This document shows positions 7,610 through 15,654 of a stretch of 43,246 nt of DNA, in pieces; positions within the stretch are counted from its first letter, which is position 1; each line of letters begins with the position of its first letter. The stretch is taken from assembly GCA_001917585.1 (NCBI GenBank), contig MNEG01000161.1, positions 1 through 43,246 of the forward strand, given 5' to 3'. Position numbers and translations under genes: made by a program. The notes beneath the pieces were generated by a model. It saw only the letters and a program-made list of their open reading frames with translations, did no database searches and was not told the DNA's origin. This stretch comes from Candidatus Rokubacteria bacterium 13_1_40CM_68_15 (lineage in GTDB: Bacteria; Methylomirabilota; Methylomirabilia; Rokubacteriales; CSP1-6).

Positions 7610-8769
7610 GACGACGCGAACGTCCCCGCCGTGCCCGCGGATGCAAAGCGGTCGAAGCGGAACGGCGCCGCGCTGACGGGCGGCTCGGCGCCAGCGATCA
7701 GCGCCGCCATCATCTCGCCGACGGCGGGCGCCAGCTTGAAGCCGTGGCCGCTCATTCCGGCGGCGATCCAAAAACCGTGCACCGGTGACTCGTCGAGGAT
7801 CGGCATCCAGTCGGGCGTGATGTCGAAGGCACCGGCGTACCCGTGCCGGTAGCGCGCGTCGGCGAGTCGCGGCAGCGCGCGACTCGTGCGTTCGAGGACG
7901 GCCTCGGCCTCGTTCAGCCCGACCTCGGCGCCCAGCAGCTCGGGATCCATGGGATGCTGAGTCTCGTCGTCGGTCAGTGATCCGGTGAGCGTGAGACCGC
8001 CGCTCTCCGGCTTCACGTACGAGCCGCCGGCCAGGTCCAGATAAACGATGTGTGGGGCGCCGAAGCCGGCGTCACGCTCGACGATGAAGACGGGATGCCG
8101 GCCAATCACGATCGGGAGTGTCACTCCCGCGAGCGCTGCAATTGCCGGGGACCAGAGACCGCCGGCATTCACGACCACTGGCGCTTCGATCCGCTCTCCC
8201 GCCGCGGTCACGACGCCTGTGACCCGGGCGCGCGCCCTGGCGATCTCCGTGACCTCGACACCTTGCTCGATCACCACACCGCGGCGGCGTGCGGCGTCGG
8301 CGTAGCCTCCGGTCACACCGACAGGATCACCGTACCCCGACTCCGGCTCGTACAGCACGGCGCCGAGGCCTGTCGTGTCGATGCGAGCGTCCACGCGCGA
8401 GGCGTCGGAGGGCTCCAGGACCTCGGCGCGGACGCCCAACGACCGCTGGAGCGTGAGCGTTTTCTCGAGCTGCGGCCGCATCGCCGGCGAGACGCCGATG
8501 AGAACGCCGCAGCCCGTGTACCCGGCATGCCCGCCGACGGTGTCGCCGAAGCGCTGAAAGACGTCGAGGGAGCGGCGGACCATCTGCGTCGTCTCGGGCG
8601 TCGGATAGAGCTGGCGAACGATGCCGACCGAGCGGCCGGTGCCGCCGGCGGCCAGGAACTTGCGCTCGAGGACGACGACCTTTCCGACGCCTCGTCCAGC
8701 GAGGTGGAATGCGATCGAGACTCCGGTGACACCGCCGCCGACGATGACGATGTCGGCGGTCCGCGTCAC
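7597..8769 (-). CDS. DadA/SoxB-like FAD-dependent oxidoreductase
   Basis: This 390-residue protein is of the D-amino-acid / sarcosine oxidase (DAO) fold. The dinucleotide-binding motif DIVIVGGGVTGVSIAFHL is at residues 5-22. The GTGRSVGIVRQLYP segment fits the FAD-contacting region, and the C-terminus has GFWIAAGMSGHGFKLAPAVG. Such enzymes oxidise the C-N bond of secondary or D-amino acids to an imine, which hydrolyses to a keto or aldehyde product. The GTG at 8769 overlaps the stop of the MOSC gene (GTGA). It is the last gene of the transporter operon, so its substrate is probably what the transporter imports. This is inference. Confidence 0.9.
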   Translation of the reverse strand: MTRTADIVIVGGGVTGVSIAFHLAGRGVGKVVVLERKFLAAGGTGRSVGIVRQLYPTPETTQMVRRSLDVFQRFGDTVGGHAGYTGCGVLIGVSPAMRPQLEKTLTLQRSLGVRAEVLEPSDASRVDARIDTTGLGAVLYEPESGYGDPVGVTGGYADAARRRGVVIEQGVEVTEIARARARVTGVVTAAGERIEAPVVVNAGGLWSPAIAALAGVTLPIVIGRHPVFIVERDAGFGAPHIVYLDLAGGSYVKPESGGLTLTGSLTDDETQHPMDPELLGAEVGLNEAEAVLERTSRALPRLADARYRHGYAGAFDITPDWMPILDESPVHGFWIAAGMSGHGFKLAPAVGEMMAALIAGAEPPVSAAPFRFDRFASAGTAGTFASSYLR

Positions 8770-9206
8770 AGCTGCAGCGAGCCGACGATCTGACGCGCCT
8801 GGGTCCCGGCGAGGAGGCGGACGAGATCGCCCGTCCTCACCGAGCCGGGGACGAGCACGCGGGCGTAGACTCGGCTCCACCCCGGATGGCGCTTGTAGCG
8901 CGTGATCTCGACGATGACGTCGTCGCCGATTTGCAGGATGGCATCCGGCACGACGGCGCTCCAGTCGAGACCGGCGATCGTGAGGTTCTCACCGAGGCCG
9001 CCCGGAACGATCGGATGTCCTTCCGCCCTCAGCGCCTCGATCGCCTCCGCCGCGAAGATGCAGACGGCGCGCTCCGGCCCGCCGTGATGCTCCTGATCGC
9101 GGTGGCCATCGCCTTCGAGGCCGAGTGTCGTGATCTTCGCGCTGTCGACCGCCGTCTTGGGGACGCCTCCAGCCGACACGCTCACCTGCACGATCCGTCC
9201 CGTCAC
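8766..9206 (-). CDS. MOSC-domain protein with the conserved cysteine segment missing
   Basis: This 146-residue protein matches the short, stand-alone MOSC family: RIVQVSVSAGGVPKTAV at the start, GLEGDGHRDQEHHGGPERAV in the middle, GGLGENLTIAGLDW, and HPGWSRVYARVLVPGSVRTGD near the end. MOSC domains bind the molybdenum cofactor through a conserved cysteine. That cysteine normally follows EITRY, in a segment of about 20 residues before HPGWSR. Here EITRY is joined directly to KRHPGWSR at about 8885-8897, so the cysteine is absent while the frame is kept. The product may be inactive, or the segment may have been lost in assembly. It overlaps both neighbours by 4 bases. Confidence 0.85.
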   Translation of the reverse strand: MTGRIVQVSVSAGGVPKTAVDSAKITTLGLEGDGHRDQEHHGGPERAVCIFAAEAIEALRAEGHPIVPGGLGENLTIAGLDWSAVVPDAILQIGDDVIVEITRYKRHPGWSRVYARVLVPGSVRTGDLVRLLAGTQARQIVGSLQL

Positions 9207-10189
9207 AGCGTCACCTCGGTTCCGATGTGCTCGGTCACCGCGCGATTGTACGCGAGTCGGGCCGTTGCCAGATCCTCCAGCGCCCAGCCGACCGACTTGA
9301 ATGCGGTGATCTCGGCGTCGCGGGTGCGTCCGGGGCGAGCGCCAGTGACGACCTCGGCCAGCTCGGCGACGACGTGGTCGCGACCGATGGCGCCTTCCTT
9401 CATGGGGATCAGCACGTCGCCGGCCTCCGCGAGGGCGCCCGCGTAGGTGTCCACGACCACGCGCGCCCGCTGGATCGCCTCGGTGTCAGCCTCCCGGTCG
9501 GTCGGCCTGAATGCGCCGACCAGGTCGAGATGAGCTCCCGGTCTGAGATCCGCTCCGTAGACGACCGGCTCGCTCGAGGTCGTTGCGCACGTGACGATGT
9601 CGGCGCCTCGCACCGCGGCCCGCGGATCTTCGGCCAGATGGACCGAAACCCCGAGGCGGCGGCGCATGCTCTCGACGAACGACCGGGCGCGAGCGGGATC
9701 GCGCCCGACGACAGCCACGTCCTGGATTCCAAGGACGGCGGCCAGGCACGTCAGCTGGAAGCCGGCCTGGACGCCCGCACCGAAGCAGACGATGCGGAGG
9801 GCGTCGCGACGGGCCAGAAGGCGCGCGGCGAGCGCGGAGGTGGCGCCGGTTCTGAGCGCGGTGAGGTAGGTTCCTTCCACCAGAGCGAGCGGCCGGCCGG
9901 TGGCGCCGTCCATCAATATGTATGTGGCGTGGACGGTCGGATCGCCCCGGGCACGGTTTCCCGGATACACGGTCACCAGCTTGTTGCCCAGATCCTGGTC
10001 GTCACCGGTTTCGTGGCGGAGCGCGGCGGGCATCACGAGGAGGACGCCGTGCGAGCCGACGGCAAGGGCGGTCCGGGGTGGAACTTCGGCGCCGCCGGTG
10101 GCGCTCAGCGCGAAGGCTGTCCCCAGCACGTCGATGACCTGGCGCGGCGTCAGCAAATGCTCGAGATCGGCGCGCGACAGGATCAGCAC
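9203..10189 (-). CDS. ornithine cyclodeaminase / mu-crystallin family protein
   Basis: This 328-residue protein is of normal family length. The Rossmann motif is IVCFGAGVQAGFQ, about residues 133-145, and the substrate region is LVEGTYLTALRTGATSALAA. The family includes ornithine cyclodeaminase, alanine dehydrogenase, and imine reductases such as ketimine and delta-1-pyrroline-2-carboxylate reductase; the exact reaction cannot be read from the sequence. It starts with a GTG at 10189, one base after the dehydratase stop, and ends in a GTGA overlap with the MOSC gene. Sitting in the same operon as an amino-acid transporter and a DadA-like oxidase, an imine-handling role is plausible. This is inference. 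Confidence 0.9.
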   Translation of the reverse strand: MLILSRADLEHLLTPRQVIDVLGTAFALSATGGAEVPPRTALAVGSHGVLLVMPAALRHETGDDQDLGNKLVTVYPGNRARGDPTVHATYILMDGATGRPLALVEGTYLTALRTGATSALAARLLARRDALRIVCFGAGVQAGFQLTCLAAVLGIQDVAVVGRDPARARSFVESMRRRLGVSVHLAEDPRAAVRGADIVTCATTSSEPVVYGADLRPGAHLDLVGAFRPTDREADTEAIQRARVVVDTYAGALAEAGDVLIPMKEGAIGRDHVVAELAEVVTGARPGRTRDAEITAFKSVGWALEDLATARLAYNRAVTEHIGTEVTL

Positions 10190-10190
10190 G

Positions 10191-10670
10191 CTAACGTGCG
10201 TGACTGGAGCCCGGCGCGACGTCCGCGCGGCGAATCATGCGCTGGACGCGCGCCTCCAGCACCATCTCGCTGCGCTGGTTGAGCACACGGTGGGCATACG
10301 TCACGATGCCGCGATCCGGCTTCTTGGTCTCGCGCTTGTCCATCACCTCGACCTCGACCCTCAGCGTGTCGCCCTCGAGGACGGGCGCGACCACCCGGAT
10401 CTCGCCGCCCAGCCAGGCCATGCCGGTGCCGTGAATGAGGCCGGTCTGCATGATGAGGCCCTCGGACAGCGCGAACGTGAGGGCTCCCGGCGCGGCCCGC
10501 CGGCCGAAGACGGACTCCTTTTGCACGAACTCCATGTCCATGAAGAGCGGCTCGGTGAAACCGCACTGATTCACGAAGTTCACGATGTCGGTCTCGGACA
10601 CCGTACGGGCGAGGGTGTGATAGCGCGCGCCGATGGAGTGCTCCTCGAACGTCAGGCCGCGTCCCAGCAT
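10191..10670 (-). CDS. MaoC-like (hot-dog fold) dehydratase domain protein
   Basis: This 159-residue single-domain protein has the N-terminal MaoC / FAS1-like dehydratase look: FEEHSIGARYHTLARTVSETDIVNFV, then FGRRAAPGALTFALSEGL and GEIRVVAPVLEGDTLRVEVEV. Such proteins hydrate or dehydrate acyl-CoA thioesters. The catalytic His/Asp pair of canonical MaoC is not obvious, so activity is uncertain. The ATG at 10670 is chosen because a GAGGAGG ribosome binding site lies 6 bases before it; the frame extends upstream without similarity. It follows livF by 31 bases in the transporter operon, which suggests that the imported substrate ends as a CoA ester. Confidence 0.83.
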   Translation of the reverse strand: MLGRGLTFEEHSIGARYHTLARTVSETDIVNFVNQCGFTEPLFMDMEFVQKESVFGRRAAPGALTFALSEGLIMQTGLIHGTGMAWLGGEIRVVAPVLEGDTLRVEVEVMDKRETKKPDRGIVTYAHRVLNQRSEMVLEARVQRMIRRADVAPGSSHAR

Positions 10671-10701
10671 GTCGCTCCTCCTCGCTCCGAGGTGCCCGTC
10701 G

Positions 10702-11403
10702 TCACTCGCCCAGATACGCGCGGCGGACGTCGGCATTTTCCCCCAGCTCGGCCGCGCTGCCGGTGAGAGCGATGACGCCCGTCTCCAGCACGTAACCGCG
10801 GTGGGCGATCTCGAGCGCCATCGCCGCGTTCTGCTCGACGAGCAGAATGGTCGTGCCCTGCTGGTTGATCTCCCGGATCGTGGCGAAGATCTGCTCGACG
10901 AGCACCGGCGCCAGGCCCATGCTGGGCTCGTCGAGGAGGAGCAGGCGCGGGCTGGCCATGAGCGCGCGCCCGATGGCCAGCATCTGCTGCTCCCCGCCGG
11001 AGAGCGTCCCCGCCACCTGGCCGATGCGCTCCTTGAGGCGCGGGAAGAGGGTGAAGACGCGCTCGAGGTCGGGCTCGATGCCGTCGTCGGTCCGCAGGTA
11101 GGCGCCCATCGTGAGGTTCTCCCGGACGGTCAGCCGGTTGAAGATGCGCCGGCCCTCGGGGACGTGCGCGACCCCCCGCAGCACGACGTCGTGGGCGGCG
11201 ACGCCGGCCAGGGAACGTTCCTCCAGCGTGATGTGGCCCCGCCGGGGTGAGAGCAATCCCGAGATCGTCTTGAGGGTCGTCGTCTTGCCCGCGCCATTGT
11301 TGCCGAGCAGCGCCACGATCTCTCCCCGGCATACCTCCAGGCCCACGCCCTTCAGCGCGTGGATCTCGCCGTAGTACACGTGCAGGTCGTCAATGCGCAG
11401 CAC
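10702..11403 (-). CDS. livF: branched-chain amino-acid ABC transporter ATP-binding protein LivF
   Basis: This 233-residue ABC ATPase has Walker A GNNGAGKTT at residues 34-42, the signature LSGGEQQ near 134, and Walker B LLLLDEPSMGLAP just after it. The short length and the HVPEGRRIFNRLTVRENL block are typical of LivF. With LivG it energises import through LivH and LivM in the inner membrane. It starts with GTG at 11403 and overlaps livG by 14 bases. The family transports leucine, isoleucine and valine in E. coli, but many homologues carry amides, urea or aromatic compounds. Confidence 0.95.
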   Translation of the reverse strand: MLRIDDLHVYYGEIHALKGVGLEVCRGEIVALLGNNGAGKTTTLKTISGLLSPRRGHITLEERSLAGVAAHDVVLRGVAHVPEGRRIFNRLTVRENLTMGAYLRTDDGIEPDLERVFTLFPRLKERIGQVAGTLSGGEQQMLAIGRALMASPRLLLLDEPSMGLAPVLVEQIFATIREINQQGTTILLVEQNAAMALEIAHRGYVLETGVIALTGSAAELGENADVRRAYLGE

Positions 11404-12160
11404 GCCGCCGTCCCAGATACGCCTCGATCACGCGAGGATCGGCCTGCACGTCGCGCGGCGGGCCCTCGGCGATCTTCTCGCCATGGTCGAGCACGGTGAC
11501 GCGGTCGGAGACGCCCATCACGACGCGCATGTTGTGCTCGATGAGGAGCACGGCGAGCTGGAGCTCGGCGACGACACGCCGGAGCAGGGCCATCAGGGCG
11601 CCGGCCTCCGACTGGGTCATGCCGGCGGTCGGCTCGTCGAGAAGCAGCAGCGCGGGCTCGGAGGCCAGCGCCCGGGCGATCTCCAGCCGTCGCTGGTCGC
11701 CATAGGGCAGGTTGCGCGCGACCTCGTTGGCGCTCGCGCGCAGCCCCACCCGCTCGAGCAGCTCGGCGGCGCGCCGCCACAGCCCGCTCTCGACGTCCCG
11801 GAAGCGATGGCCACGGGCCAGGACGTCGCGCAGCCCGAGTGGGATGCGGGCGTGCATGCCGATGAGGACATTCTCGATGGCGGTCATGTTGCCGAAGAGC
11901 CGGATGTTCTGGAACGTCCGGCAGATGCCGAGCGCGGTGATCTGATCGGGACGAAGGCCGACGAGCGAGCGGCCCTGCCAGGTCACCGCGCCGTCGTCCG
12001 GCGTGTAGAGCCCGGTGAAGACGTTGAAGAGCGTCGTCTTGCCGGCGCCGTTGGGGCCGATGATGGAGGCGATCCCACCGTCGAGCGTGAAGTCGACGCG
12101 GTTGACGGCGGTCAGGCCGCCGAAGCGCTTCGTCACGCCGCGCGCCTCGAACCGGGTCAT
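11390..12160 (-). CDS. livG: branched-chain amino-acid ABC transporter ATP-binding protein LivG
   Basis: This 256-residue ABC ATPase has Walker A GPNGAGKTT at residues 35-43. In place of LSGGQ it has the LivG-type signature NLPYGDQRRLEIARAL, followed by Walker B LLLLDEPTAGM and a switch-region histidine in LLIEHNM. The ICRTFQNIRLFGNMTAIENV block is also typical of LivG. The ATG at 12160 overlaps the livM stop by 4 bases (ATGA), and the 3' end overlaps livF. It is the second ATPase of the same importer. Confidence 0.95.
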   Translation of the reverse strand: MTRFEARGVTKRFGGLTAVNRVDFTLDGGIASIIGPNGAGKTTLFNVFTGLYTPDDGAVTWQGRSLVGLRPDQITALGICRTFQNIRLFGNMTAIENVLIGMHARIPLGLRDVLARGHRFRDVESGLWRRAAELLERVGLRASANEVARNLPYGDQRRLEIARALASEPALLLLDEPTAGMTQSEAGALMALLRRVVAELQLAVLLIEHNMRVVMGVSDRVTVLDHGEKIAEGPPRDVQADPRVIEAYLGRRRAAH

Positions 12161-13347
12161 CGGAGCTCCCGCTGACGGCGGCGGGCAGGGAGGATGCCCT
12201 GCGGCCGGAAGATCATCATGAGCACCAGGATGATGCCGAAGATCATCCGCTCGTACTTCGCGGGCTCGAACTGGGTCGGCAGATCGGCCAGGTTGAAGCC
12301 AAGGATCGTCACGCCGGCGTTCTTCAGCTCGTTGAGCCAGAGCGAGAAGCCCTTGAGAACCTGGAGGTTGAGGACGGTGACCGCCATGGCGCCGAGCACC
12401 GCGCCCGGAATCGAGCCCATGCCGCCGAGGATCACCATGGAGAGCACGCCGATCGATTCCAGGAAGGTGAACGACTCCGGGTTGATGAAGAGCTGCTTGG
12501 CCGAGAAGACGACGCCCATGACCCCCGCGAAGGAGGCGCCGCACGCGAAGGCGAGGAGCTTCGCGCGCACGAGCGGCACCCCCATGGCCTGGGCGGCCAC
12601 CTCGTCCTCGCGGATGGCCTCCCACGCGCGCCCGATGTGCGAGTCCTCGAGTCGCCGGTTCACTAAAATCACGATGGCCACGATGAGGAGCACGAGGAAG
12701 TAGAAATATTCGCCGTAGGGCAGTCCGAACGGCGCCGGCGGGCGGCCGATCGGCGTGATGCCCTTGGGGCCGTTGGTGAGGTTGATGGGCTTGTCCAGGT
12801 TGTTGGCGAGGACGCGAATCACCTCGCCGAAGCCGAGCGTCACGATCGCGAGGTAGTCGCCGTGCAGGCGCAGCACGGGCAGACCGAGGAGGACGCCGGT
12901 GCCGGCGGCGACGAGGAGGCCGACGAGCAGGAAGAGGTAGAACGTCGAGGGGGGAAGGGGAAAGCCGCTCCCGAAGATCTCATTGCCGTGGGGGGAGCCG
13001 GGAATCGCCCACGAATACGCGCCGACGGCGAAGAAGGCGACGTAGCCCAGATCGAGCAATCCTGCCAGGCCCACGACGATGTTCAGTCCCAGCGCGAGGG
13101 CCACGAAGATGCCCACCTGGGTCGCGACTTCGAGGTAGTAGCCGTTGTACGCGCCGATGAGCGGCATGAGGACCAGGAGCGCGAGGCCGAGAAGACCGAT
13201 GCGCAGCCAGCGTGGGACGCGGGCGAGATAGACGAACAGCACCGCGGCCTGGAACGCGAGGAACGCCAGCACCGAGCGGGGAAACGTCGCGACCGCCGTG
13301 CTCGAGACGGCGACCGCCGCGACGGCCAGCGCCGACTGGATGATCAT
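12157..13347 (-). CDS. livM: branched-chain amino-acid ABC transporter permease LivM
   Basis: This 396-residue integral membrane protein has about ten hydrophobic segments. Family markers are LGLNIVVGLAGLLDLGYVAFFAVGAY, GDYLAIVTLGFGEVIRVLANNL, and the coupling region HIGRAWEAIREDEVAAQAMG that contacts the ATPases. It ends in GIILVLMMIFRPQGI. The ATG at 13347 overlaps the livH stop by 4 bases. The open frame continues upstream through livH antisense-free sequence, but similarity begins only after this ATG. A hydrophilic N-terminal extension is absent, as usual. Confidence 0.94.
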   Translation of the reverse strand: MIIQSALAVAAVAVSSTAVATFPRSVLAFLAFQAAVLFVYLARVPRWLRIGLLGLALLVLMPLIGAYNGYYLEVATQVGIFVALALGLNIVVGLAGLLDLGYVAFFAVGAYSWAIPGSPHGNEIFGSGFPLPPSTFYLFLLVGLLVAAGTGVLLGLPVLRLHGDYLAIVTLGFGEVIRVLANNLDKPINLTNGPKGITPIGRPPAPFGLPYGEYFYFLVLLIVAIVILVNRRLEDSHIGRAWEAIREDEVAAQAMGVPLVRAKLLAFACGASFAGVMGVVFSAKQLFINPESFTFLESIGVLSMVILGGMGSIPGAVLGAMAVTVLNLQVLKGFSLWLNELKNAGVTILGFNLADLPTQFEPAKYERMIFGIILVLMMIFRPQGILPARRRQRELR

Positions 13348-14315
13348 GCGCGGCCCCGGATGACCTCGCCGAGCAGGCCCTTGGGCCGAAAGATCAGGAT
13401 CACGATCAGCACGGAGAACGCGAAGATGTCCTTGTACTCCGCTCCGAAGGCGCCGCCGGTCAACAGCGAGAGATAGGACGCGGCCAGCGCCTCGAGCAGC
13501 CCGAGCACGAGTCCACCCAGCATGGCGCCCGGGATGTTCCCGATGCCGCCGAGGACGGCGGCCGTGAACGCCTTCAGACCCGGAATGAACCCTGTGTATG
13601 GATTGATCAGCCCATATTGCACTCCGAACAGCACGCCGGCCGCTCCGCCCATGGCCCCGCCGATGAGGAACGTCAGCGAGATGATTCGGTTCACGTTGAT
13701 CCCCATGAGACTGGCGGCCGCCTGATCCTCGGCCACGGCGCGGATGGCCGTGCCGACCTTGGTCCGGTTCACCAGCAAGTGGAGCACGCCGAGCATGGCC
13801 AGCGCCGCGACGATCACGACCAGTGACTTCACCGAGACGTCGACGGTCTGGGTCAGCTCGAAGCGCACGTTGAGCACGTCCATCGTCGGGTACACGAGGT
13901 TGAAGGCGTTGCGCCAGAGGGATTCGAAGAGCCGGATGGCGTCCTGCAGAAAGAACGAGATCCCGATCGCCGAGATCAGCGGAATCAGGCGCGGCGCGTG
14001 GCGGAGCGGGCGATAGGCGACGCGCTCCACCGTCACCGCGAGCACGCCGCTGGCCGCCATGCCGGCGACCAGGACCAGCACCAGCACGAGCGGCCAGGGC
14101 AGGGCGTCGAGCAGGCCGGCGCTCTTGAGCCCGAGGAGGAGCTCGACGCCGACGAAGGCGCCCACGATGAAGATCTCCGAGTGCGCGAAGTTGATGAACT
14201 CGAGCACGCCGTAGACCATCGTGTACCCGAGCGCGATGAGCGCGTACATGAACCCGAGGATGAGGCCGTCGAGCAGGACCTGGGGCAGGATGCCGAGGAG
14301 GAGCGGAAGGTCCAT
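13344..14315 (-). CDS. livH: branched-chain amino-acid ABC transporter permease LivH
   Basis: This 323-residue integral membrane protein has about eight hydrophobic segments. It has LILGFMYALIALGYTMVYG and EFINFAHSEIFIVGAFVG near the start, the coupling loop TKVGTAIRAVAEDQAAASLMGI, and the closing FRPKGLLGE common to the family. It forms a heterodimeric channel with LivM. It follows the substrate-binding protein gene by 63 bases, a gap that holds a 14-bp perfect hairpin, and overlaps livM by 4 bases. Confidence 0.94.
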   Translation of the reverse strand: MDLPLLLGILPQVLLDGLILGFMYALIALGYTMVYGVLEFINFAHSEIFIVGAFVGVELLLGLKSAGLLDALPWPLVLVLVLVAGMAASGVLAVTVERVAYRPLRHAPRLIPLISAIGISFFLQDAIRLFESLWRNAFNLVYPTMDVLNVRFELTQTVDVSVKSLVVIVAALAMLGVLHLLVNRTKVGTAIRAVAEDQAAASLMGINVNRIISLTFLIGGAMGGAAGVLFGVQYGLINPYTGFIPGLKAFTAAVLGGIGNIPGAMLGGLVLGLLEALAASYLSLLTGGAFGAEYKDIFAFSVLIVILIFRPKGLLGEVIRGRA

Positions 14316-14332
14316 GCGCGAGGGCGGGGATG

Positions 14333-14363
14333 CGGAGCGGACCGGCCGCGCCGGTCCGCTCCG
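14333..14363 (-). terminator. perfect 14-bp hairpin between livK and livH
   Basis: Bases 14333-14346 (CGGAGCGGACCGGC) and 14350-14363 are exact reverse complements around the loop CGC. The structure lies 15 bases beyond the livK stop and 18 bases before livH. No U-run follows, so full termination is unlikely. A 3' stabiliser or partial terminator would let the binding protein outnumber the permeases, as is common in ABC importers. Confidence 0.7.
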
Positions 14364-14378
14364 ACGATGGCCCCGGCG

Positions 14379-15581
14379 CTACTTCTGCGCGGTGGCGGAC
14401 GGGGGCGCGATCGCGAGCTGCTTCACGATCTTGTTGTCGCCCCACTTCTGAGGATCGTCGCTGGCGACCTGGAGCACGAAGTACAGCGCCTTCTTCCGAT
14501 CGCCCTTGCCGTCGAACTCGATGTCGCCGGTGATGCCCGCGAGCTTCACCTTGCGGACGGCGACCGACACGTCCTCACGAGCGGGCGCCTTGCCGCCCTT
14601 GGCCGCAGCTTCGATCGCTTTCAGAGCCACCGTGGCGGCGTCGTACGCCTCGGCCGCGTAGGGCTCGGGATTCTTGCCGAACTTCTTCTTGAAGTCCTCC
14701 ACGAACTGCTTGGCCTTGGGCAGCGCCGACGCCGGACCGGCCGCCGACGTGTAATACATCCCGACGACGTTCTTGCCCGCGATCTTGGCCAGGTCGGACG
14801 AATCCATGCCGTCCGGCCCCATGAACTTCGACTTCACGCCCTTCTCGCGCGCCTGCTTGAAGAAAGGCGCCCCCTGGTCGTAGATGCCACCGAAGTAGAT
14901 CAGGTCGGGATTGCGCGCCCGGATGGGCGTGACGATCGGATCGAAGTTCGACTTCTCCTCGGTGCCCTCGAAGCCGAGCACGTTGAGGCCCTTCTTCTTG
15001 GCGTCGTCACGGAAGAACTCGGCCACGCCCTGGCCGTACGGAGTCTTGTCGTGGATCACGTAGACGGATTTGACGGTGAGACTCTTCGCGAACTCCGAGC
15101 CGACCACGCCCTGGACGTCGTCGCGGCCGCACACACGATTGACGTTGGTGTACTTGCGGTCCGTTACGGTCGGATTCGTGTTGGCGGGCGAGATCATCGC
15201 CAGGCTGACTTCCTTGTAGACCTCGGACGACGGAATGGCCACGCCGGAGTTGAGGTGCCCGATGATCGCCAGGATGTCCTTGTCCGCGATGATGTTCTTG
15301 GAGTTCGAGACGCCGACGTCCGGTTTGGCCTGGTCGTCGTAGGGTACGAACTCGACCTTGAAGCCCATCTTCTCGAGCGGGCCCTTGAACTTCTCGACGG
15401 CAAGCTGGGCGCCGAGCTTGATGCCTTCGCCGAGCGCGGCCTGGCCGCCACTGAGCGGGCTCTGGGTGGCGATCTTGACCGTCCCTTTGCCCTGAGCCTC
15501 GATGGGTGCGCCGCCCGGCACCATGGCCAGTGCCAGGACGACGAGGACACCAACGACCGAGCGAACGATGGAATTCTTCAT
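14379..15581 (-). CDS. livK: branched-chain amino-acid-type ABC transporter substrate-binding protein
   Basis: This 400-residue periplasmic protein is of the LivJ/LivK type. Residues 1-28 form a signal peptide (MKNSIVRSVVGVLVVLALA, then PGGAPIEA before QG). The mature start TVKIATQSPLSGGQAALGEGIKLG is characteristic, as is AYDAATVALKAIEAAAKGG near the end. Two ATGs are possible, at 15587 and 15581. The second is preferred because AGGAGG lies 8 bases before it but touches the first. It opens the transporter operon and has its own promoter in the end of thiE. The ligand is unknown; the enzymes downstream suggest an amino acid or amine rather than simply leucine. Confidence 0.93.
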   Translation of the reverse strand: MKNSIVRSVVGVLVVLALAMVPGGAPIEAQGKGTVKIATQSPLSGGQAALGEGIKLGAQLAVEKFKGPLEKMGFKVEFVPYDDQAKPDVGVSNSKNIIADKDILAIIGHLNSGVAIPSSEVYKEVSLAMISPANTNPTVTDRKYTNVNRVCGRDDVQGVVGSEFAKSLTVKSVYVIHDKTPYGQGVAEFFRDDAKKKGLNVLGFEGTEEKSNFDPIVTPIRARNPDLIYFGGIYDQGAPFFKQAREKGVKSKFMGPDGMDSSDLAKIAGKNVVGMYYTSAAGPASALPKAKQFVEDFKKKFGKNPEPYAAEAYDAATVALKAIEAAAKGGKAPAREDVSVAVRKVKLAGITGDIEFDGKGDRKKALYFVLQVASDDPQKWGDNKIVKQLAIAPPSATAQK

Positions 15582-15602
15582 CCTCATCCCCTCCTGGTCA
15601 GG

Positions 15603-15638
15603 GTCGGTCGCGCGTTGCGCGCCATTATAGCGACCGAC
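15603..15638. promoter_or_regulatory. operator-like inverted repeat over the livK promoter
   Basis: GTCGGTCGC at 15603-15611 and GCGACCGAC at 15630-15638 are exact reverse complements separated by 18 bases. A shorter palindrome, GCGCGTTGCGC, lies inside at 15610-15620. The outer repeat brackets the -10 box, which is where a repressor dimer would block transcription. No regulator gene is adjacent. The function is inferred from position only, and part of the right arm also encodes the end of ThiE. Confidence 0.4.
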
Positions 15639-15654
15639 GTCGGGTCGTGGTCAA
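15624..15654 (-). promoter_or_regulatory. candidate sigma-70-type promoter of the livK operon
   Basis: On the minus strand TTGACC (15654-15649) is followed by 19 bases and a perfect TATAAT (15629-15624). Transcription would begin near 15617, about 35 bases before the livK start. The TATAAT includes the thiE stop codon, so the promoter is embedded in the end of the upstream gene. The spacer is longer than the ideal 17. Confidence 0.55.
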
